43,813 nucleotides of DNA from assembly GCA_024641465.1 (NCBI GenBank), contig JAHEDB010000001.1:1-43813 (forward strand), read 5' to 3'. The position numbers and the translations under genes were made by a program. Shown in pieces: positions 9,318 through 16,530 of this stretch (positions are counted from its first letter, which is position 1; the number at the start of each line of letters is the position of its first letter). The notes under the pieces are model-generated. The model was not told where the DNA came from. It did no database searches and worked only from the letters and a program-made list of their open reading frames with translations. The stretch comes from Chromatiales bacterium. Its GTDB lineage: Bacteria; Pseudomonadota; Gammaproteobacteria; UBA6429; Thiohalophilaceae.

Positions 9318-9346
9318 ATTATAACACCTTATTTATAAATCACCAA
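9318..9346 (-). promoter_or_regulatory. Sigma-70 promoter of the rimP-nusA-infB operon
   Basis: On the minus strand TTGGTG (9341-9346) and a perfect TATAAT (9318-9323) are 17 bp apart; the -10 is also preceded by TG-like context. The start would be near 9311, giving a leader of about 70 nt that contains the hairpin at 9269-9284. Confidence 0.7.
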
Positions 9347-9441
9347 CTCCCCGACACGCTTTCCCAGCCAAATCAGGCAGATGCCAGCCCAGGCCGGCAA
9401 CCTGTCGGGTATACCGGCAAGCTCGATACCGGTATCGTCCC

Positions 9442-9482
9442 TCAAAAAAAAACCGACTGCCGGTTAGTCCCCGGCAATCGGT
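9442..9482 (-). terminator. Intrinsic terminator after tRNA-fMet
   Basis: On the minus strand a 12-pair stem (9482-9471 with 9463-9452, one G-U pair) has a 7-base loop and is followed by nine or so U. It begins seven bases after the tRNA 3' end, so the tRNA is probably made as a single-gene transcript rather than joined to rimP. Confidence 0.85.
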
Positions 9483-9488
9483 TATAGT

Positions 9489-9565
<77 letters not shown>

Positions 9566-9578
9566 TCAGAAGGGGGGC

Positions 9579-9607
9579 ATTCTACATAGGGCAACCGGTA
9601 TAAGCAA
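9579..9607 (-). promoter_or_regulatory. Sigma-70 promoter of tRNA-fMet
   Basis: On the minus strand TTGCTT (9602-9607) and TAGAAT (9579-9584) are 17 bp apart. The stretch just after the -10 is GCCCCCC, a GC-rich discriminator as found at stable-RNA promoters under stringent control. Confidence 0.65.
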
Positions 9608-9633
9608 GCAGGGTCTTGTGCAATTTAAGCGGA

Positions 9634-9646
9634 TTGCATTATGCAA
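9634..9646 (+). promoter_or_regulatory. Probable activator site (UAS) for soxYZ
   Basis: TTGCA-TTA-TGCAA is a perfect inverted repeat with a 3-bp spacer. It is centred about 97 bp upstream of the predicted soxYZ start, the usual distance for a sigma-54 enhancer-binding protein. Three close relatives of this repeat occur before the DsrE-like gene and at the kinase gene, and a sigma-54-type regulator is encoded nearby. Confidence 0.6.
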
Positions 9647-9710
9647 GGAAAAAGGTAATCATTCTCAGGCCATGATCAATAACTTATTGATTTTTAAGAA
9701 ACCACAAACA

Positions 9711-9726
9711 TGGTATGAGTCTTGCT
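9711..9726 (+). promoter_or_regulatory. Sigma-54 (-24/-12) promoter of soxYZ
   Basis: TGGTATG-AGTC-TTGCT matches the RpoN consensus TGGCACG-N4-TTGC(A/T) in all but two positions, with the invariant GG and GC exactly 10 bp apart. Transcription should begin near 9737, about 46 bp before the soxY ATG. Confidence 0.7.
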
Positions 9727-9782
9727 CTATCACGACCTACAGTACGAATACTAAATCAAGCGAGTTTGGAGGATTTACCCGA

Positions 9783-10253
9783 ATGAATAACCTACGTCGA
9801 ACCTTTCTCAAGGCTGGTATGACCACCGCTACCGTTGCGGTCGCCGCCGGTGCCGGCCTGCTCACCCCGGGCTCCGTGCTGGCCGCCTGGCCCAAATCAG
9901 CCTTTGAAACCAAAAAGATGGACGAAGCCATCAAGATCCTTAATGGCAGCGCCGCAGCCACCAACAGCAAGGACATTACCGTCGAGGCACCCGATATCGC
10001 GGAAAATGGCGCCGTGGTCTCAGTGACCGTTAAAACCAATCTGGCCAATGTCGAGAAAATCACGATTCTGGTACCAGAAAACGTTAGCCCCCTGGCTGCC
10101 AGCTATGAACTGAGCGCGCAAACAGATGGTTTCGTTACAGGCCGTATCAAAATGCGCAAAACCTCCGATGTCATCGCTATCGTCAAGGCTGGTGGCAAAC
10201 TGATGACCGCCAAAAAGCCGGTCAAGGTGACCCTGGGTGGTTGTGGCGGTTAA
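9783..10253 (+). CDS. soxY: Thiosulfate-carrier subunit SoxY
   Basis: SoxY carries sulfur intermediates of the periplasmic Sox pathway on the thiol of a cysteine in its C-terminal swinging arm. The 156-residue product begins with a twin-arginine signal (R-R-T-F-L-K-A-G) ending near A-A-W at residue 35, so it is exported folded, together with SoxZ. It ends in the diagnostic G-G-C-G-G, which holds the carrier cysteine. GGAGGA lies upstream of the ATG at 9783. No soxAXB or soxCD is in the window, so partner enzymes must be encoded elsewhere. A sigma-54 promoter and an enhancer-like site precede it. Confidence 0.95.
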   Translation: MNNLRRTFLKAGMTTATVAVAAGAGLLTPGSVLAAWPKSAFETKKMDEAIKILNGSAAATNSKDITVEAPDIAENGAVVSVTVKTNLANVEKITILVPENVSPLAASYELSAQTDGFVTGRIKMRKTSDVIAIVKAGGKLMTAKKPVKVTLGGCGG

Positions 10254-10302
10254 TCCGCACAGGCAAATATTAAGTAACGAACAGATTTTTCGAGGATATA
10301 AC

Positions 10303-10620
10303 ATGGCAGACAACAAAATGAAAATTCGCGCCTGGATGACAGGCGACCGTGCAACGGTAAAGGCAATCCTGTTTCACCCGATGGAAACCGGTTTACGCAA
10401 AGACAAGGCTACTGGCCAGGCAATCCCGGCCCACTATATTACTGAAGTCAAATGTGAACACCAGGACAAGAATGTCCTGACCTGTCTGTGGGGACCAGGG
10501 GTATCTAAAAATCCCTTTCTGTCATTCCGCTTCAAGGGCGCGAAGGCAGGTGACAGCCTGAAGATCAGCTGGGTCGATAACAAGGGTGAATCAGCCACAA
10601 CGACATCAACTATCGGTTAA
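10303..10620 (+). CDS. soxZ: Sulfur-carrier accessory subunit SoxZ
   Basis: SoxZ forms a heterodimer with SoxY and travels with it to the periplasm, so it has no signal peptide of its own. The 105-residue product has family features: an I-R-A-W start strand, H-P-M-E-T-G-L-R-K-D, A-H-Y-I-T-E-V and a C-terminal Ig-like strand set ending S-W-V-D-N-K-G-E-S. The ATG at 10303 has CGAGGA upstream. It follows soxY by 49 bp and is closed by a terminator, so soxYZ is a two-gene operon. Confidence 0.95.
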   Translation: MADNKMKIRAWMTGDRATVKAILFHPMETGLRKDKATGQAIPAHYITEVKCEHQDKNVLTCLWGPGVSKNPFLSFRFKGAKAGDSLKISWVDNKGESATTTSTIG

Positions 10621-10645
10621 TTGAGCTTCCTCCTCAATTAATTTT

Positions 10646-10675
10646 AAGCGTGCAATCCATCGCACGCTTTTTTTA
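10646..10675 (+). terminator. Intrinsic terminator after soxZ
   Basis: An 8-bp stem AAGCGTGC/GCACGCTT (10646-10653, 10662-10669) is followed by a T-run. It ends the soxYZ transcript. Confidence 0.85.
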
Positions 10676-10870
10676 TTTCTAAAATTTACCCGCCAAGCCT
10701 ACAGCACCGCATCCACAAGATAGAACTCGTCGCACAAACTAACCCGTACCGGACTCAACTCTACATTGTTTGTATCCTGGTAATTGCGCCTTATCGCTGA
10801 CAACCCAGACTATTCGGATCCGGCGAGATGGGCAACACTCTGCTAGCACTTTTGTTTACGATTCAGGCAA
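10676..10870. other. Intergenic stretch with no gene seen
   Basis: These roughly 195 bases lie between the soxZ terminator and the terminator of the convergent DsrE-like gene. I see no ribosome site, plausible gene or clear repeat in them. Confidence 0.5.
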
Positions 10871-10898
10871 AAAAAAACGGGCGCCAGGCGCCCGTTTA
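10871..10898 (-). terminator. Intrinsic terminator after the DsrE-like gene
   Basis: On the minus strand AAACGGGCGC-CTG-GCGCCCGTTT (10897-10875 region) forms a ten-pair stem followed by a U-run from the A-tract at 10869-10877. It lies 25 bp past the stop codon. Confidence 0.85.
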
Positions 10899-10922
10899 TC
10901 AGTTGACTGTTGGTATCACCGA

Positions 10923-11393
10923 TTAGGGTTTTACGTACAGGTAACCTTTCTGCTGCAGGTGAGCAACCTGGGCTACACCTGATGGGATGATTTCAGCATG
11001 TTCATTGATTTTGTTCTTGTCGATCTTTTTGCCACGGATGGTGTTGGCGCAAATCTGAAACTTCACACCACGGTTAGCCAGGCCAGCAATCATGTCCTTG
11101 AAGTCATAGACTTTACCGGTCTTGGCATCTTTCTTACCCATTGCGCCGTCAACCAGTGCAAACGCACCTGAGCTGTGAGTTACCACGATAATTTCCGCGT
11201 TCTTGTCACCCAGGGCGTTGAGGTGGTTTTTCACGTTACGCAGAGCGCCAGTTGCAGTGTCAATGTCATTGATGTGATAAACGACCTTTTGTTTGTCGTA
11301 ACCATTTTCGGCAGTACCTGCCTGAGCCGTCGATACGCCCAGACCAATCACGGCCGCCAGTGCCAGAATACCCGCTTTGGTAAATTTCATCAT
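10923..11393 (-). CDS. Secreted DsrE/DsrF-like sulfur-relay protein
   Basis: The 156-residue product has a cleavable signal peptide (cleavage likely after A-Q-A near residue 25), so it acts in the periplasm. The mature part is a DsrE-like domain with V-V-Y-H-I-N-D near its start, I-I-V-V-T-H-S-S-G-A and a conserved cysteine in F-Q-I-C-A-N-T. Cytoplasmic DsrE-family proteins pass persulfide sulfur between cysteines; whether this exported form does the same is inference. AGGAGGAG precedes the ATG at 11393. It has a sigma-54 promoter and an enhancer-like site, and lies next to the two-component genes, so it probably belongs to the same regulon as soxYZ. Confidence 0.85.
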   Translation of the reverse strand: MMKFTKAGILALAAVIGLGVSTAQAGTAENGYDKQKVVYHINDIDTATGALRNVKNHLNALGDKNAEIIVVTHSSGAFALVDGAMGKKDAKTGKVYDFKDMIAGLANRGVKFQICANTIRGKKIDKNKINEHAEIIPSGVAQVAHLQQKGYLYVKP

Positions 11394-11471
11394 GTTGTCT
11401 CCTCCTAGTGTTATAACAACTAATATACTTAAACTCGTGCTGTCTCCAACTACAAGTCTAGATACACATAG

Positions 11472-11487
11472 AGCAAGTTTTATTCCA
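11472..11487 (-). promoter_or_regulatory. Sigma-54 (-24/-12) promoter of the DsrE-like gene
   Basis: On the minus strand TGGAATA-AAAC-TTGCT keeps the GG-N10-GC spacing and the TTGCT element of RpoN promoters; the -24 box is less perfect than that of soxYZ. The start would be near 11461, 68 bp before the ATG. Confidence 0.6.
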
Positions 11488-11521
11488 ATATTTTCAGTAT
11501 TGATTTTTATTAATAAATTTC

Positions 11522-11543
11522 AGATAGTTAGCACATACTATCT
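11522..11543. repeat. Inverted repeat AGATAGT/ACTATCT
   Basis: Seven-base arms (11522-11528 and 11537-11543) flank 8 bases. It lies between the enhancer-like site and the sigma-54 promoter. With no U-run on either side it is a poor terminator; it may be a protein site or chance. Confidence 0.3.
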
Positions 11544-11575
11544 TAGCGCAACTAACCCTAACATAGTGTTTGCTG

Positions 11576-11588
11576 TTGCATTTTGCAG
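11576..11588 (-). promoter_or_regulatory. Probable activator site (UAS) for the DsrE-like gene
   Basis: TTGCA-TTT-TGCAG (plus-strand reading) differs from the soxYZ site by one arm base and its spacer. It is centred about 120 bp upstream of the predicted start of the DsrE-like gene. Confidence 0.55.
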
Positions 11589-11614
11589 ACATTTTTATAT
11601 TAGCAAATCGTAAT

Positions 11615-12985
11615 TTACACCCACTCAGGTTCCGATTCGTAGCGGCGCAGTTTGCGCCACAAGGTGGTCTTATCGATGCCAAGCAGTTTGGCTGCTCGTG
11701 TCTTGCGTCCTTCACAGCAGCGCAACACATGACTGATATATTCCTGTTCAAGTTCGATGAGAGAAACAAACTCCTGCTCGGAAAATCTGACCGGTAATGA
11801 TGTCTGTGGTATTCCATCGCCCTGACCGGACCATTGCAAGACAGGACCATCAGCAAGAATCACGCAACGTTCTACATTATTGCGAAGTTCCCGTATATTT
11901 CCCTTCCATTCAGCGGCACACAGACGCTTCATGGAGATCGAATCAAAACCACTGACATTACGATTGTATGTTTCGGTAAAGTCTTTCACAAAGTGTTCCA
12001 CAAGGGCCGGGATGTCATCTCTTCGTTCAGACAAGGAAGGTACATGCAGATTGACAACGTTGAGGCGATGATAAAAATCGTGGCGTATTTCACCTTTGTC
12101 TACCAGTGATTCCAGATCACGATTACTCGCTGCAACGACTCGCAGGTCAATAGGAACCGACTGGGTCCCGCCTACTCGCATAACGTGCTTCTGTTCGATT
12201 GCCCGCATCAGTTTAACCTGCATATTATCGGAGATATTACAGATCTCATCCAGAAACAGGGTGCCGCCACTGGCCTGTTCCATGAGCCCGGATTTACGCT
12301 GAGTCGCACCGGTAAAGGCGCCCTTTTCATGGCCAAATAATTCACTCTCAAGCAAGGTATCACTCAAGGCGCCACAGTCGATAGCGACAAACGGGGCATC
12401 TTTCCTTGGGCTATAGTCATGCAGGGCGCGTGCAACCAGTTCCTTACCTGTACCTGATTCTCCATTGATGATGGCGCAACAATTGACTTCTGCGACCTTT
12501 TCAATGGTGGAAAACAGACTGCGCATGGCGGGAGTATCACCGATCATGCCATAGCGATGACGCTTAGTACTCAAACGCCGCTTGAGCAGCTTGTTTTCAT
12601 TTTTCAGTTTTAATGACTGAATGGTTCGATCAATCATCAGCTTCAGTTCCTGAAAATCAAACGGTTTTTTAATAAAGTCTGTTGCACCGCGTTTCATGGC
12701 CTCAACGGCATTCTCAACCGACGAATATCCTGTCATGACCAGAACGGGTATTTCGGCATCAATTTCACGCAATTTACTCAGCAGATCAAAACCATTCATC
12801 CCCGGCATACGTAAATCGGTAATCACCAGATCAGCGGGTTGTTCGCGGAATTCATTCAGACATGCCTCGGCACTATCAAATACCTTACAGCTATATTTTG
12901 CACTGTCACAGTTACGTTGCATAACACTACCTGTGACTTCGTCATCATCGACGAACATGATATTTATTTGGCTATTAATTGACAT
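11615..12985 (-). CDS. Sigma-54-dependent response regulator (NtrC family)
   Basis: The 456-residue protein has three domains. A receiver domain spans about 5-125, with the acidic pocket D-D-D at 13-15, phospho-acceptor Asp57 (V-I-T-D-L-R-M-P) and a lysine in K-K-P-F. The AAA+ domain has Walker A G-E-S-G-T-G-K-E, the sigma-54 contact loop G-A-F-T-G-A-T and a F-L-D-E-I Walker B. A Fis-type helix-turn-helix closes the protein (T-R-A-A-K-L-L-G-I-D-K-T-T-L-W-R-K-L). It should activate RpoN promoters when phosphorylated by the kinase encoded just upstream, whose gene overlaps it by 11 bp. Targets proposed from the sequence are soxYZ and the DsrE-like gene. Similar sigma-54 two-component systems (TspS/TspR) sit at sox clusters in Acidithiobacillus. 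Confidence 0.93.
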   Translation of the reverse strand: MSINSQINIMFVDDDEVTGSVMQRNCDSAKYSCKVFDSAEACLNEFREQPADLVITDLRMPGMNGFDLLSKLREIDAEIPVLVMTGYSSVENAVEAMKRGATDFIKKPFDFQELKLMIDRTIQSLKLKNENKLLKRRLSTKRHRYGMIGDTPAMRSLFSTIEKVAEVNCCAIINGESGTGKELVARALHDYSPRKDAPFVAIDCGALSDTLLESELFGHEKGAFTGATQRKSGLMEQASGGTLFLDEICNISDNMQVKLMRAIEQKHVMRVGGTQSVPIDLRVVAASNRDLESLVDKGEIRHDFYHRLNVVNLHVPSLSERRDDIPALVEHFVKDFTETYNRNVSGFDSISMKRLCAAEWKGNIRELRNNVERCVILADGPVLQWSGQGDGIPQTSLPVRFSEQEFVSLIELEQEYISHVLRCCEGRKTRAAKLLGIDKTTLWRKLRRYESEPEWV

Positions 12986-14936
12986 CCGCTACCTCCAGTA
13001 ACAAATCATCTTTAACTATTTCCTTTATCTCGGTGGGTAATTCGATATGAACGAGTACACCACCGTCGTTGTTATTCTCTACGGCTATCTTGCCGCCATG
13101 ATGTTTGATAATTCCATAACTCACGGATAGCCCCAGACCCGTGCCCTCACCTTCCGACTTGGTGGTAAAAAACGGGTCAAAAATATGTGTCAGATCAGCT
13201 TCATCTATCCCCATGCCAGAATCGATTATCTGTAGATGAAGGGCATTTTCTGTTTGCCAGCCCTTTATGGTGATCTGCTCATTTGAACGTGATGCCTGTA
13301 TGGCGTTTAACAGAATATTGACTAATACCTGTTGTAATTGGTTGGCATCGCCAGACATGGTCAAAGGCCCATCAATTTTCATTTCCAATTTTATCGATGC
13401 GGCGTCGAGACGGTGTTTGACGAGCCTGACAGTCTCATATACCAGGTCGCTCATATCAAACTGCTCGTAGCTTGGTTTACTCTCCCTGGCAAAACTCAAA
13501 ATACCCTGCACTATCCTCGCACACCGATGACCTTCCTTCTGCAGCAGTTTAATATCGTTGTCTACAGACAGATTCTTGTCTTTTACTTCATTTTCGATGA
13601 GCGCGGCCAGTGACATGATATTCATCAATGGGTTATTTATTTCATGACCGATACCCGCAGCCAGTTGACCAACCGAGGCAAGACGATCGGATTGGCACGC
13701 CAGCCGTTCGGCCTTGTCACGCTCCCGCTCGGTATGTTCCAGCTTTTCTTTAAGGTAATTAAAGGCTTTACCGGCTAACCCGATTTCATCACGTCGTCTG
13801 TCTGAGTAGTCGACCTTATCATCACCATCCGCATATCGGGTGATGATATCCGCCAGTTCGTGTACCGGCTTGGCCAGTCTGCCCGAGGCCCAAATTGCCA
13901 CCAGCAGGCTCACCAGCACCAGCAGACCAAGGATCACCCAGATCGAATGGCGCATGCCGTTGATCTCTGACAATAAGATCTGACTGTCGGCATCAACGAT
14001 GAGTAACCATTGAGTCGGCCGGTTTTTAAACGGTGAAATTTTTTGATAAAACAACATCCGCCCGTCAGCCAGATACAGGGCGCCTTTGGAACTGGTGTTC
14101 TTGATGTATTGCCACTGTACAGCGTTAACTTCTTTGGTAAATCGATATTCGGAATTTAGCTGATCGGCAAAGCGCCGTCGTGTATCAGCGTGATACAGGT
14201 AAATGCCTTCACGGTGTGGATCTCCACTCAATTCGACAATATAGGTCTTACCCGGATAGCCTCGCAATGAGGTCTGCATCGTGGCATCGAGGCGAGAACC
14301 CCAGATATTCACCACCAGGAAACCTTCCAGTCTGTCCACTTCGTCGCGCAGCATGACGGTATAACGCACCATGGCGGGACAGAAATCCGTATCACGGCCT
14401 ACCTGGCCCAATTCAAAGTCAGACATGTTCACTTCCTGCTGACTGTTGAGGGCCTCTTTGAAAAAGCGTTTATCGGATTGATCGGCAATGAACAAACGGC
14501 CGGGAATATTGTCTGCCATTTTAGGCTCAATTGGCTTGCCCTCCTTGACCTTGACGAGGGTCTTACCCGTCGGATCTATAAAACGCAAAGCTTGTATGCT
14601 GGGTACAGCATGCTGGTAATTGAGAAAAAACTGTTCCAGCTCATCGGCATGTTGCTGATAGATTTTGCTATTGAAACTACCATGACTCATGGCTGAAACC
14701 GAGGCGGCGAAGTGTTTTACTGACGGTACCTTTGCCAGCCCCTTGGCAACTGACTCCTGGCTGTTGAGAATCAGTTTTAGTTCTTCCGCCATCCTGTCCA
14801 GGCCGGCCAATAATTCAACTTCAGTGCGATTTCGCACCTCACGTTCCATTTTGTCGACCACACCAAACAATAAAACCAATAAGGGAATACCGGTCATCAG
14901 TGCAAGGACTAGAAAGATTTTTTGTTGGAGTTGCAT
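12975..14936 (-). CDS. Membrane sensor histidine kinase, partner of the NtrC-type regulator
   Basis: The 653-residue protein has an N-terminal membrane segment, a long periplasmic sensor region (about 30-310) resembling a double Cache domain, a second membrane segment, a HAMP domain, a dimerisation domain with the phospho-acceptor His431 (G-H-E-I-N-N-P) and an ATP-binding domain with N-A-I-Q-A-S, D-S-G-M-G-I and G-T-G-L-G-L. It should sense a small periplasmic ligand and phosphorylate the regulator. I chose the ATG at 14936; an in-frame GTG at 14951 is the alternative, and neither has a clear ribosome site. A copy of the TTGCA-N3-TGCAA repeat covers the ATG, which suggests autogenous repression. 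Confidence 0.9.
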   Translation of the reverse strand: MQLQQKIFLVLALMTGIPLLVLLFGVVDKMEREVRNRTEVELLAGLDRMAEELKLILNSQESVAKGLAKVPSVKHFAASVSAMSHGSFNSKIYQQHADELEQFFLNYQHAVPSIQALRFIDPTGKTLVKVKEGKPIEPKMADNIPGRLFIADQSDKRFFKEALNSQQEVNMSDFELGQVGRDTDFCPAMVRYTVMLRDEVDRLEGFLVVNIWGSRLDATMQTSLRGYPGKTYIVELSGDPHREGIYLYHADTRRRFADQLNSEYRFTKEVNAVQWQYIKNTSSKGALYLADGRMLFYQKISPFKNRPTQWLLIVDADSQILLSEINGMRHSIWVILGLLVLVSLLVAIWASGRLAKPVHELADIITRYADGDDKVDYSDRRRDEIGLAGKAFNYLKEKLEHTERERDKAERLACQSDRLASVGQLAAGIGHEINNPLMNIMSLAALIENEVKDKNLSVDNDIKLLQKEGHRCARIVQGILSFARESKPSYEQFDMSDLVYETVRLVKHRLDAASIKLEMKIDGPLTMSGDANQLQQVLVNILLNAIQASRSNEQITIKGWQTENALHLQIIDSGMGIDEADLTHIFDPFFTTKSEGEGTGLGLSVSYGIIKHHGGKIAVENNNDGGVLVHIELPTEIKEIVKDDLLLEVADVN

Positions 14937-14943
14937 GCTGCAA
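14931..14943. promoter_or_regulatory. Regulator-type repeat over the kinase start codon
   Basis: TTGCA-TGC-TGCAA is a perfect inverted repeat of the same design as the soxYZ site. The kinase ATG (14934-14936) lies inside it, so binding here would be expected to block rather than activate expression. Confidence 0.5.
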
Positions 14944-14956
14944 AATGCCACTAAAG

Positions 14957-14969
14957 TTGCAAGTTGCAG
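14957..14969. promoter_or_regulatory. Second regulator-type repeat upstream of the kinase gene
   Basis: TTGCA-AGT-TGCAG has the same arms and spacer as the site before the DsrE-like gene. Its centre is 26 bp from the repeat over the start codon; such pairs help oligomeric binding. Confidence 0.5.
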
Positions 14970-15011
14970 AATATTAGCATGACTCCACTAGCAGAGACAA
15001 ATAAAATGTAT

Positions 15012-15029
15012 ACTAATATAAATATTAGT
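15012..15029. repeat. AT-rich palindrome between nuoN and the kinase gene
   Basis: ACTAATAT-AA-ATATTAGT has perfect 8-bp arms, and a further CTAATAT follows at about 15035. No U-run follows it on either strand. It could be an operator of the kinase promoter; no function is shown. Confidence 0.3.
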
Positions 15030-15059
15030 TATCGCTAATATAGACGTATCAAGTTGTGT

Positions 15060-16505
15060 TTAGTGGTGTGTCATGGCGGTGATACAGAGGGCCATTAAGC
15101 CCCCCGGCAACAGCCCCATCCCCAGGACCAATAGACTATTCGCACTCAGGGCGACTTTGAGGTCGATATCGGCAGAAATGGCCTGTGTGTCTTCGGGTTT
15201 GTCAAAGTACATCAGCTTGATGATGCGCAGGTAATAGTAGGCACCAATGATCGAAAAGATTACCGCCACAATTGCCAGCCAGAGCAAATTACCCGTCGCC
15301 ACGACTTCTTTGAGAACGGATAACTTGGCCCAGAATCCAAGGAATGGGGGTACACCCGCCATAGAGAACATAAAGATCAGCATCATAAATGCAGCCCATG
15401 GGCTACGGTCATTTAGCCCTTTGTAGTCAGCGAGGTTATCTGCCTCAAAACCTTTACGGCTCAACAGGACAATCATTCCAAAACCACCGAGGCTCATCAG
15501 GGCATAGGAGAGGGCATAAAACATCGAGGCGGCAAAACCGGTTTGCTGACCGGTCAAGACACCCAGCATCAGAAAACCGACATGCGATATACCGGAATAG
15601 GCCAGCATACGCTTTAGATTGCCCTGGGCAATGGCAACGATATTACCTATCCCCATGGAGGCAATCGCCAGGATGATCAGGATATCCTGCCAATGCGGCT
15701 GTAGCACCAGCAAACCATCCACCAACAAGCGCATCAACATAGCAAAAGCAGCAATCTTCGGTGCACTGGCGATGTACAGCGTTACCGAGGTCGGTGCACC
15801 GTGATAAACATCCGGAACCCACATGTGGAAAGGTACCGCACCTAGTTTGAAAGCCACCCCCACGATCATGAATACCATACCAAAGACCATTAATGGTTGA
15901 TTTGCGACCGCAGCCGCCTTATGGCTGATCTCACCCAGATCCAGGCTGCCGGTGACGCCATAGATCATGGACATCCCATACAGCAGCATCCCGGAGGCAA
16001 TCGCACCCAGCACAAAATATTTCATCGCCGCTTCTGAGGCAGTCTCGGAATCACGTTGCATGGCCACCATGGCATACATTGACAGGGACAACAATTCCAG
16101 ACCCAGATACACGGTCAGCATATTATGGGCCGAGATCAGGATCATCATGCCCAGCACGCCAAACAGCCCCAGCACGTAAAACTCACCCTTGAACATTTCC
16201 CGCTGGCGAAGATAGTCCTTGGCGTACAGGAAGACGATAAATACGGCTACATAAACCCCCATCTTCAACACATCTGACATGGCATCGCGGATGAAAGTAT
16301 TATTGAAGGTGAACTGTGTTTCACCACCGGTAAAAGTACTCAGTGTCAGAATAAAGACAATCAACAAAGAGGCCTGAGATAATAGATAGGTGACGATTCG
16401 GTTATGTTGTTCTACGAACAGATCAACCACGAGGATTAAACAGGCCAGTCCAAGCAGGGTAATCTCGGGGATGGCAGGTATAATGTTGGGTGCGACTAAA
16501 TTCAT
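15060..16505 (-). CDS. nuoN: NADH-quinone oxidoreductase subunit N
   Basis: NuoN is one of three antiporter-like proton-pumping subunits in the membrane arm of complex I. The 481-residue product is almost wholly hydrophobic, with the conserved segment G-A-V-P-F-H-M-W-V-P-D-V-Y-H-G-A-P and A-Y-S-G-I-S-H-V-G-F. It is the last gene of the nuo operon, 25 bp after nuoM. Confidence 0.97.
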   Translation of the reverse strand: MNLVAPNIIPAIPEITLLGLACLILVVDLFVEQHNRIVTYLLSQASLLIVFILTLSTFTGGETQFTFNNTFIRDAMSDVLKMGVYVAVFIVFLYAKDYLRQREMFKGEFYVLGLFGVLGMMILISAHNMLTVYLGLELLSLSMYAMVAMQRDSETASEAAMKYFVLGAIASGMLLYGMSMIYGVTGSLDLGEISHKAAAVANQPLMVFGMVFMIVGVAFKLGAVPFHMWVPDVYHGAPTSVTLYIASAPKIAAFAMLMRLLVDGLLVLQPHWQDILIILAIASMGIGNIVAIAQGNLKRMLAYSGISHVGFLMLGVLTGQQTGFAASMFYALSYALMSLGGFGMIVLLSRKGFEADNLADYKGLNDRSPWAAFMMLIFMFSMAGVPPFLGFWAKLSVLKEVVATGNLLWLAIVAVIFSIIGAYYYLRIIKLMYFDKPEDTQAISADIDLKVALSANSLLVLGMGLLPGGLMALCITAMTHH

Positions 16506-16530
16506 TCAGGCTGACCTTATCTAAGTAACT

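Noticed and set aside
9424..9437. Perfect 14-bp palindrome CGATACCGGTATCG just past the tRNA-fMet terminator
   Set aside because: It has no loop, no T-run, no second copy in the window and no nearby start; I cannot assign a role.
14945..14965. A possible sigma-54 promoter before the kinase gene (TGGCATTTTGCAGC on the minus strand)
   Set aside because: The GG to GC distance is 9, not 10, bp and it overlaps the start codon region.
15012..15029. The AT-rich palindrome as a terminator for nuoN
   Set aside because: The stem is only A-T rich pairs with a 2-base loop and no U-run follows; listed only as a repeat.
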